From [Chlorobium] sp. 445 (lineage in GTDB: Bacteria > Bacteroidota > Chlorobiia > Chlorobiales > Thermochlorobacteraceae), in the NCBI GenBank assembly GCA_002763895.1, contig NSLH01000001.1, positions 173,859 to 237,858 on the forward strand: 64,000 nucleotides of DNA, read 5' to 3'. The number at the start of each line of letters is the position of its first letter. Position 1 is the stretch's first letter. The notes under the pieces are model-generated. The model was not told the origin of the DNA. It did not search any database and saw nothing but the letters and a program-made list of their open reading frames with translations. Of the stretch, positions 9,216 to 16,469 are shown one piece after another. The translations under genes and the position numbers were made by a program.

Positions 9216-11771
9216 TTAACTTTGTGTGTCCAAAAAATCTACTGCAGGAATTTTCACGAAGAAAGTGGTGCCAACGCCTTCTTCAGTCTCAAAGTAAAGT
9301 TCGCCTTTGTGCTTTTGCACAATGTTGTAGCAAATCGAAAGACCTAGTCCTGTGCCCTTGCCTACAGGCTTCGTAGTGAAGAAGGGGTCAAAGATTTTGC
9401 TCTGCACATGTTTCGGAATGCCCTTGCCGTTGTCTGTAACGCGCACAATGATATAGTCCTGCTCGAGCGAGCTTGTAACGCGGATTTGTCCATTCGGTCT
9501 CTCCTCAGCGGCATGAATAGCATTATCAATGAGATTAAGAAATACCTGATTGAGTTGTGCAGGATAGCAATCCACCATTGGAAGATCACCATACTCCGTG
9601 ATAAGCTCAACGTTTTTGTCCTTGAGTTTATGCCCAATCATCAAAAGACAATTGCGCAAGCCTTCATTGATATCTGCCTTTTTCATCTCAGCTTCATCAA
9701 GGCGAGAGAAATTGCGCATGCTCTTGACAAGATTTGACATTTGCTCAAAGCCCGACGAGATGCCCGCAAAAAGTCGATCTGTGCGACGAATAGTTTCATC
9801 AAGTTCGGCAAGCGTCCCATTCGGAGAGTTAGACACCTCTTGCATCTTGACAAAGGCTTGTTCCAACTGATTGTTGTAAATGCACTCCTGTGCTTCGATA
9901 GCCTTGCGCAGCAAGGAAGAGATGTTCTTGAAACGATCGCGAATGATGGAGACATTGTTTGAGGCATAACCAATCGGCGTGTTAAGCTCATGCGCAACGC
10001 CAGCCACCATCTGCCCAAGTGCAGACATCTTCTCCGTCTGAATCAGATACTTTTGTGTATCCTGAATTTCTTTCAGACGAGCGTGCAACTCCGCTTCAAG
10101 CTCTTTGAGCTGAGTGATGTCAACACAAACTCCATACCAGACAATTGCGCCGTCTTCACGTAAACTGGGCTTGGCATTGTAGCGCGTCCAAATCTGCTTG
10201 CCTGATGGTAAATTATGACGCACTTCATAAGTAAAGGGTAAGAGATTTGCCGCTGATTCTGAAATAGCAACTTGTGTGGCTGCAACATCTTCGGGATGAA
10301 CAGTTCCAAAAAATGTCATAGGATCATTCATGATAGCTTCAGGCTCAAGACCAAAAATAGTGCGGCTACCGTAGCTCACATAGGGCATTTGAAATGTGCC
10401 ATCAGGCATAGATACAAGTTGATAAATCATGCCTGGTACAGCATTGACAGTTCTGCGGAAAGTCTCTTCGCTTTGACGCAGGGCTTCTTCAGCTTGTTTT
10501 TGGTCGGTGATGTCTTGAATTGGACCGAAAAGCTGAACAGGAATCCCCTCTGCATTGCGGATGATGTTGTAGATCACCTTGAGGTAGCGAATGCTGCCGT
10601 CATCTGCACGACGAATGCGATATGTGATCTCACCACGCATGAGGTCTTTACTAGATAAGACCATCTCTAAGTGCTTGACCATTTCAGACACATCTTCGGC
10701 GAGGACAAAGCGACCGAGGTAATCTTGCAGACTGATTTCGTAAGAGCCTTCCTTTTCAAGGCTGGTGCCCAGTAGCATAAAGACTTGAGCATTGAAAATG
10801 AGTGTCTGGCGGCTTACATCACCTTCCCAGAAGGCGAGTTTGGCAAGGTCGGCAGCGGCATTCATTTGCTGCTGTTGCAGACGCAGTTTTGCCTCAGTTT
10901 CTTTTTGTGCCGTAATGTCTGTACGCACGCCGTAGAAACGCAAGTAGCCTCCAGGCTCTAATTGAGGGGTGGATTGAATGTGAAGCCACTTGATTTGACC
11001 ATCAGGAAGGATAATGCGACAATCCATATTGAAGGGCTTCAAGGTGCGTCGACACTCTTCGACACGACGCATGTATTCATCAACGTCGTCAGGGTGCCAC
11101 ATCTTGGTGATGACCGAGCTATCCTGCATAATTACTTCAGGTGCAATCCCGTAGATTGCGCGGCTACCTTCACTTACAAACGGATAAGTTATTTTGCCAT
11201 CAGGATGAAAGAGAATTTGGTAGATCATGCCGGGCAATGTGTTAGCCGTTTTGCGGAAGGTCTCTTCACTCCAATGCAAAGCTTCTTCAGTTTGCTTTCT
11301 TAGCGTGATGTCGCGTCCGATACCAAATAGCCCTATTGGTGTGCCATGCTCATTGCGTCGAACCACTTTGGTGGTCAAAATCCAACGCTTTTCACCAGAT
11401 GTGTTATTGAAATTTGGCTCCTCAAAATGTACGGCATCTTGATTGCTGCTAAGCAATGCAAGTTCATCTTGACGATATTTCTCAGCAAGCTCGCGGTCAT
11501 AGAAATCAAAATCTGTTTTGCCAATAACTTCACTGGCATCTGATTTGCCTAACAGCTCCGTGTTTTTTCGATTTGAAATCAAAAATCGTCCTGAAGCATC
11601 TTTGGCATAAATGCTATCGGGCAGGTTATCGATAAGTTGAAGCAAGAGGTCACGCTCTTGCAAGACGCGTAGATACTCTTCTTTTGTAACAAAGGCAGGT
11701 TCGGTGTGATAGCTATTCCCATTTCCATTTGAGGCACTGGGACGATTGGGTTGAGCATCTGTGGTTAGCAT
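9216..11771 (-). CDS. Multi-PAS sensor histidine kinase
   Basis: Has 851 residues without an obvious transmembrane segment, so it is probably cytoplasmic. Four PAS/PAC modules follow one another (about 35-160, 165-290, 300-420, 425-550), each ending in a DIT motif. PAS2 and PAS4 share a TLPGMIYQ/AVPGMIYQ opening, a sign of internal duplication. The kinase core has the H box (GVAHELNTPIGY, about residue 590), the N box (LNLIDNAIHAA), G1 (DNGKGIP) and G2 (GKGTGLGLSI). It lies 19 bases after one tandem-receiver gene and upstream of another, making a three-gene signalling cluster. The signal sensed is unknown; no heme or flavin signature is evident by eye. Confidence 0.92.
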   Translation of the reverse strand: MLTTDAQPNRPSASNGNGNSYHTEPAFVTKEEYLRVLQERDLLLQLIDNLPDSIYAKDASGRFLISNRKNTELLGKSDASEVIGKTDFDFYDRELAEKYRQDELALLSSNQDAVHFEEPNFNNTSGEKRWILTTKVVRRNEHGTPIGLFGIGRDITLRKQTEEALHWSEETFRKTANTLPGMIYQILFHPDGKITYPFVSEGSRAIYGIAPEVIMQDSSVITKMWHPDDVDEYMRRVEECRRTLKPFNMDCRIILPDGQIKWLHIQSTPQLEPGGYLRFYGVRTDITAQKETEAKLRLQQQQMNAAADLAKLAFWEGDVSRQTLIFNAQVFMLLGTSLEKEGSYEISLQDYLGRFVLAEDVSEMVKHLEMVLSSKDLMRGEITYRIRRADDGSIRYLKVIYNIIRNAEGIPVQLFGPIQDITDQKQAEEALRQSEETFRRTVNAVPGMIYQLVSMPDGTFQMPYVSYGSRTIFGLEPEAIMNDPMTFFGTVHPEDVAATQVAISESAANLLPFTYEVRHNLPSGKQIWTRYNAKPSLREDGAIVWYGVCVDITQLKELEAELHARLKEIQDTQKYLIQTEKMSALGQMVAGVAHELNTPIGYASNNVSIIRDRFKNISSLLRKAIEAQECIYNNQLEQAFVKMQEVSNSPNGTLAELDETIRRTDRLFAGISSGFEQMSNLVKSMRNFSRLDEAEMKKADINEGLRNCLLMIGHKLKDKNVELITEYGDLPMVDCYPAQLNQVFLNLIDNAIHAAEERPNGQIRVTSSLEQDYIIVRVTDNGKGIPKHVQSKIFDPFFTTKPVGKGTGLGLSICYNIVQKHKGELYFETEEGVGTTFFVKIPAVDFLDTQS

Positions 11772-11790
11772 AGTGTCGTTCTCCTGAGGT

Positions 11791-12890
11791 TTAGGTTGAT
11801 GATTTTTCCTTAGCCATTTTGCTTAGTGCTGCAAGTGCACTGAGCGTTTGGTTGGTGGTGGTGTGTTGTGCATTGCTTTTGTCATGATCATGCTCAGCCG
11901 TAGATGCAGCATTACCGTCTTCGCCAAGTTTGGCTTTAACTTGGTGAAGGTAAAGTTCAACGGCTTCAGAAATGAGCTCTCGCAGTTTTTCAGGATCCCA
12001 TGGCTTTTGCACATAGCGATAAATTTGACCTTCATTGATGAGGCGAATGATATCCTCAACATCGGTGTAAGCGTGATGAGAATCTTGGGTACCATAGGCG
12101 CAAGCTCACGTGACTCAATGAGAAAATCTGTGCCTGTTTTCTTCGGCATTCTTTGGTCAGTCAGCAGCAGTGTCATGAAGGAATCTTGCTTGAGCAGTGC
12201 GAGTGCTTCATCAGCGGATTTTGCAGTGAGTACTTCATAAGAGTCAGAGAGCAGTTGAGACAGCGCAGTCAGCACACCTTGCTCGTCATCGACGACTAAA
12301 ATTTTTGGTTTACCGCTCGCACTATGGAAAGCCCGCTCAATCTGATTGCCAGAAGATTGTGCAAGTTTATTGAGAAACTGTGCCTCGATAGACTGCTGCT
12401 TTTTCAGTTCAGAGAGTGCAGCCTGCTGGAGCGAGAAACTTTCAGGTACAGGCGGCGGGGTGCTGGCTAGTGCAGCAGCTTTAGCAGCTCTGGCTCTCTT
12501 GCGCTCAAGGTGGGTCGTAGCCGCAAGCGACATGAGTGCTACCAATTCTTCAGGATTCCACGGCTTTTTGACATAGCGGAAGACTTCACCGACATTAACT
12601 GAGTCAAGTATCGCATCAGCGTCAGCAAAACCTGTGAGCAACATGCGAATTGTATCAGGCGAGATCTCCTTAATGGCTTTTAGCACATCAATCCCTTTGA
12701 GCCCTGGCATGCGTTGGTCACTGACTACGATGGCAATCTCTGGATGCTCACGCACATATTCAATAGCATCATGTCCATTAGAAAACGTCTGTACGTCATA
12801 CATTGTGTCGAAAAGTTGTGATAAACCCTCAAGAATCATGGGCTCGTCATCGACAAAGACGATTTTAAGTCTAGCAGGTCGCTGTGTCAT
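11791..12890 (-). CDS. Tandem-receiver protein (REC-linker-REC), frameshifted in second receiver
   Basis: A paralogue of the tandem-receiver gene at 7818-9089. The first receiver has VDDEP and SDQRMPG and ends YVKKPW; the second has VVDDEQG and LTDQRMP. Between them a helical linker carries SELKKQQSIEAQF, the counterpart of the SFEEEF segment in the paralogue. The frame breaks near 12072, after PKILIT. Restoring one base (a second C on the plus strand, giving an Ala-Tyr-Thr-Asp reading) continues the receiver to its YVQKPW motif and a His/Asp-rich tail ending at 11791. The corrected length is 366 residues. First gene of the kinase cluster; no output domain. Confidence 0.85.
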
Positions 12891-13116
12891 AGCGTCAAAT
12901 GCAGTTTAGATTGAAGAAGTTAGGCGAGTACTACACGCTGAAGATGCTGCAAAAATGCACTTGAGACCTTCGAGCGCAATAAGAAATCGATAAGAAATCG
13001 ATAATTCGAGCGGCTGTCTACGCTTTAAGTGCTTTTAGAAAAAGGAGTTACGAAGAAAAAAATTTTCTTGCTAAATCAAAAAAAACTTGCGGGAGCACAA
13101 AAAACTGAAGAAATAG

Positions 13117-13147
13117 AAAAAGGCTCAACAGTGCGCTGAGCCTTTTT
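13117..13147 (-). terminator. Rho-independent terminator after the PepSY-like gene
   Basis: An 11-bp perfect stem (AAAAAGGCTCA with TGAGCCTTTTT, loop 13128-13136) lies 20 bases past the stop of the minus-strand gene. The stretch 12891-13116 holds only a short tandem duplication at 12981-13002. Confidence 0.85.
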
Positions 13148-13167
13148 GAGGCAGAATGTATAGAACT

Positions 13168-14316
13168 TTACCACCAAAACCAGCGTGGCCGCCAGATGCG
13201 CACAAGAGGGGGTACCCAAGCAAGAGAAGGCGCATAGTAGCGACGAATAATAATTGTGCGCTTTTCTTTCTTTTCTGAATCAACTTTTGCTTTTTCGGGT
13301 AAAGGTGCCGCGATGACTGTGGAATCGATGCTCAATTCTGGCAATTTTACTCGAATAGGGGTCGTAGCGCCAACTTTGGAGGCGGCAGCAAGAGAGGCTT
13401 CGGTCTCTGAGGTGTGTTCAGCAAGGTTGGGCTGTGCATTCTCAGCATCACTGTGAAGATCTAGCAACATGCCTGAAGCATCTAGTGCAAGTTCAGATGT
13501 GCCAAGACTGTCTGCAATGTCTACATGATATTCAATGCTGGTTGTACGCTTGACACGCTCAATAGTTGACCCCGTGAAATTATCTGCTAAAGTTTCTTTG
13601 ATAGCTTCAGGTAAGTCGAGCGGTGAGAGGCTTTCCGTGATTTTAATTGCGCTACCAGTCTCGGCATAAATCACTTCTCGGAAAACTTTGCCATCTTTGC
13701 TTTCTACAACCCAACGCGCAAACCCATCACGCTCATACTTTCTGAACGCTAAGATTTCTGCATTTGGATAGGTCGTGCGAAAGGCTTGCTGCACGGCACT
13801 TGGAAGCGTGTCGACTTTGCGCACCACATTGCCTTTTGTGTCGTAGACCGTTGTCTCTTGCTCTTCGCCAACCTTCAGCGTGACTTCATAGAGTGTTGGT
13901 GCAGCACTCACAATTCTGCGTGCAGACACAATCGAGGCGTTAGGATGCTCCTCACGGAGTACGACTTTGATTGCTTCAGGAAGCTCAAGTGCAGAGATGC
14001 TCTCGATAAACTCCAACAATGCTCCATCGGCGGCATAAAGCAACTCACGGCTCTTGGAGCCATCTAGGGTAGAGAGTTTGAAGAACGCTGCGCCATCTCT
14101 AACAAAACTCGCGCTGTTCAGGAGTGTGGCATTAGGATAGGCTTCTTCAAAGGCGCGCTTGACTTCGGCAGGGAGCTCGGTCGGAGCGATTTTTTGGGGC
14201 TGGGCAACAGTTTGAGATTTCTTCTTGGCAGGTTTGGTTTGAGCATGCGACAGATCGCTGGTGATGATAAAGAACGAGATAACTACAGCAGCAGACGCAA
14301 ACAGAGATATATTCAT
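13168..14316 (-). CDS. Exported protein with four PepSY-like repeats
   Basis: A signal peptide (1-25, cut near SHAQ) is followed by a Lys-rich spacer and four repeats of about 60-65 residues. Each begins LPxAxKxxF/L with YPNA or a variant and ends in a strand such as ELLYAADGALLE. This is the PepSY-like / DUF2874 fold, often a periplasmic binding or inhibitor module. Residues after about 300 are low complexity, followed by a basic, Trp-rich tail (RRYYAPSLAWVPPLVRIW and WFWW). It lies downstream of the phytol-kinase-like gene (158 bases) and ends in a terminator. Function unknown; a periplasmic or outer-membrane-associated role is inferred. Confidence 0.7.
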   Translation of the reverse strand: MNISLFASAAVVISFFIITSDLSHAQTKPAKKKSQTVAQPQKIAPTELPAEVKRAFEEAYPNATLLNSASFVRDGAAFFKLSTLDGSKSRELLYAADGALLEFIESISALELPEAIKVVLREEHPNASIVSARRIVSAAPTLYEVTLKVGEEQETTVYDTKGNVVRKVDTLPSAVQQAFRTTYPNAEILAFRKYERDGFARWVVESKDGKVFREVIYAETGSAIKITESLSPLDLPEAIKETLADNFTGSTIERVKRTTSIEYHVDIADSLGTSELALDASGMLLDLHSDAENAQPNLAEHTSETEASLAAASKVGATTPIRVKLPELSIDSTVIAAPLPEKAKVDSEKKEKRTIIIRRYYAPSLAWVPPLVRIWRPRWFWW

Positions 14317-14474
14317 AGATTCAGCAAAGTAGTTGAAAAATGTAAGGTAGTTATAGTTAAAAAACTTCCAAAAATCTTACGCACTGAAAAAAGTAAAGTT
14401 ACTGCTGGGAGAGAAGTTAGAGATTAAGGCAAGCTCTGGCTATGTCCGATGTAATTTAGGGAAGAATGATCAAC

Positions 14475-15194
14475 TCAAATGATGTATGTTGCGCCAATGA
14501 CGGCAAGAGGGATAAGAAAGTTATCAATTTCCTTTGGGCTAGCACCTTCTGCGACAGTAGCCACGATGCCAAGCAGTGCGATACGCGTAAGATTAAATTC
14601 CTGTGGCAACACAATCCAGATAAACAGCATAGCGCCAAGAATGCCGGCGATGAGCATCGTCAGGCTACCCTCCACACTTTTCGGGCTAAAAATCTGATAC
14701 TTCAATTTTCCGATGCGTGTGCCAACCACAGGTGCTAATCCATCGCCAAATGTAAGAAAACCCATGGCGGCAACGCCTGCAAAAGTCTTGTAGAACACCG
14801 TGGCACAAATAATCGAGACAATAACAAAGTAAAATGGACCTTTAAGAAGTTCGGTGCGGTCGCCGGTGCGCGTCATGGTTTTGACAGCTTCATCGTTGGC
14901 ATCAGCAAAAAAACCTTTCTGAATAAGTAGGAAAAACCAGATAACAAGAATCGTGATATTGAGATACTTCGACCAATCCGAATCATCGAACAGCGCAAGG
15001 AACAAGACCAGACAGCCAGCGCCAATGTGCGTGATTTTTCGGCTAAGGTCAGCGGCTAAGCCCAGTTTAGCGACACAAAAATTGAGCAATGCAACCAAAC
15101 TGAACACATAGATGACCATAATGAGGGCAATCAGCACATTGTTCCAAAAAGGTGAAAGCCCAAGCACTGCGAAGAGCGGAAGAGCCAGCAGCAT
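14475..15194 (-). CDS. Phytol kinase / dolichol kinase-like integral membrane protein
   Basis: Has 239 residues with about seven hydrophobic segments. The signature LSRKITHIGAGCLVLFLA and the FLTFGDGLAPVVGTRIGK loop are typical of the CTP-dependent phytol/farnesol kinase (VTE5) and dolichol kinase family, which phosphorylates free isoprenoid alcohols in the membrane. It starts 61 bases after the stop of the upstream (bacterio)chlorophyll synthase gene on the same strand. This suggests it supplies phytyl or farnesyl phosphate from pigment turnover to tail attachment (inference from context). The alternative is a polyprenol kinase for envelope lipids. Confidence 0.78.
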   Translation of the reverse strand: MLLALPLFAVLGLSPFWNNVLIALIMVIYVFSLVALLNFCVAKLGLAADLSRKITHIGAGCLVLFLALFDDSDWSKYLNITILVIWFFLLIQKGFFADANDEAVKTMTRTGDRTELLKGPFYFVIVSIICATVFYKTFAGVAAMGFLTFGDGLAPVVGTRIGKLKYQIFSPKSVEGSLTMLIAGILGAMLFIWIVLPQEFNLTRIALLGIVATVAEGASPKEIDNFLIPLAVIGATYII

Positions 15195-15255
15195 GATTAT
15201 GCGTTGGTTTTTGTTGATAGAGCAAGTTAAAGTGTATTTACAACTTCAGCACGCG

Positions 15256-16260
15256 TTATGCAAGTGGCTTTTGAGCAATGAAGAACGAGGCAGCAAACAC
15301 ATTCAGCACATAGAGCCCATTATTGACAACTAAATATCTCAAGTAGGAGCGATGTGCTTTGGTTTCACTTTGTCCAACCACGTTCTTCAAACCAGTTTGC
15401 TGAATAGCAGCATCAAGTGCCTTTGCACCATCTTCAGGATCGCGGTAGAGTGCAATTTGCATAGCTATAATAATCAGAAGTGAGATAAGCGAGAAGAAAA
15501 ACATAATGTCAAAACCCCATGCTTTCATCAAATAAACAAACCAGATCAACGGCAAGTCAATAATAAGAAACGACACTAGATAGGTATTACGCACACCAAT
15601 CATGACAGGCAGAGACTTCAAGCCTTGTGCTCTATCGCCCTCAATAGACTTGAAGTCGTTGAGAAAAATGAGTCCAATGGCAACCAGTGCATTGATGATT
15701 GCCATAGCCAGTACTTCAGGACGCAAGTCCGCATAAATGATATTTCCTGCAATCCAAGTAATAAAACTGTAGGTAAGACCAACGCTGGGCGCAGAGAGCA
15801 GGACGTTTGTTTTAAGTTTGATAGGCGGTGCAGAGTAAATATAGCCCATAATCAATCCCAGTATGGTAAGCCCAATGAGCATCAGACCACGATCGGGTTC
15901 CAAAAGTGAGCCAAGCAAAATGCCAACGCCAAGCGTGATGATGCCGACAATAATCCAATTCCATAGCGCTTCACGTTCAGTCAGTCGCCCTGAAGGAATG
16001 GGGCGCGTCGGTTCATTGACACGATCGAGATCACGATCGAAGTAATCGTTAAGCGATTGAGCAAAGCCTGTACCAAGTGGTCCGAAAAGCAGGGTCAGTA
16101 ATCCAAATTTACCGAGACTTTCCAAGTTAAAGGTGAGAGCGCCAGAGGCAATCGCACCACATACAATGCCTTGCAAGACGCCAACCCAAGTAATCGGGTC
16201 TAAAAGTTCAAGGTGTGCCTTGAGTTTTTCGCGAAGCGGCAAAGTGGCAGGCTTGCTCAT
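15256..16260 (-). CDS. bchG: (Bacterio)chlorophyll synthase, UbiA prenyltransferase family
   Basis: Attaches the isoprenoid tail to a chlorophyllide in the membrane, the last step of pigment synthesis. About nine membrane helices are seen, with the two Asp-rich prenyl-diphosphate sites NDYFDRDLDRVNEPTRPIPSG and NDFKSIEGDRAQGLKSLP; the latter is diagnostic of the BchG/ChlG/BchK branch. Chlorobi carry three such paralogues (for BChl a, Chl a and BChl c), and which one this is cannot be told by eye, so the symbol is provisional. The ATG at 16260 was chosen over an upstream one because MSKPATLPLREKLK starts the conserved region. A good promoter lies about 80 bases upstream. Followed by the phytol-kinase-like gene. 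Confidence 0.85.
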   Translation of the reverse strand: MSKPATLPLREKLKAHLELLDPITWVGVLQGIVCGAIASGALTFNLESLGKFGLLTLLFGPLGTGFAQSLNDYFDRDLDRVNEPTRPIPSGRLTEREALWNWIIVGIITLGVGILLGSLLEPDRGLMLIGLTILGLIMGYIYSAPPIKLKTNVLLSAPSVGLTYSFITWIAGNIIYADLRPEVLAMAIINALVAIGLIFLNDFKSIEGDRAQGLKSLPVMIGVRNTYLVSFLIIDLPLIWFVYLMKAWGFDIMFFFSLISLLIIIAMQIALYRDPEDGAKALDAAIQQTGLKNVVGQSETKAHRSYLRYLVVNNGLYVLNVFAASFFIAQKPLA

Positions 16261-16344
16261 ATGAATGTTACAAGAAAGTGGTTGCAAAGTTCAGCAAACT
16301 CAAACTTCCACCTTAAAGAAATTTCTAACGGATAACTTCCCTTA

Positions 16345-16375
16345 CAAAGTTACGCACAGCAGGCTCGCTATCAAA
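16345..16375 (-). promoter_or_regulatory. Chlorobi/Bacteroidota-type promoter of the (bacterio)chlorophyll synthase gene
   Basis: On the minus strand TTTG (16375-16372), a 19-base spacer, then TAACTTTG (16352-16345) is an exact match to TTTG-N19-TAnnTTTG. Transcription would begin near 16338, leaving a leader of roughly 78 bases. Confidence 0.7.
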
Positions 16376-16469
16376 ACGAATTTTTTTAGGCAAGTTGCAT
16401 TAAAACAAAGACTTAGGCTTGTAAAGATGACGCGTAAGTTGAAGCCGAGCAAGAGTCAGTTGTCGGTAA

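Noticed and set aside
12981..13002. Tandem AAGAAATCGAT repeat as a possible CRISPR or iteron
   Set aside because: Only two 11-base copies, with no spacers and no related repeats nearby.
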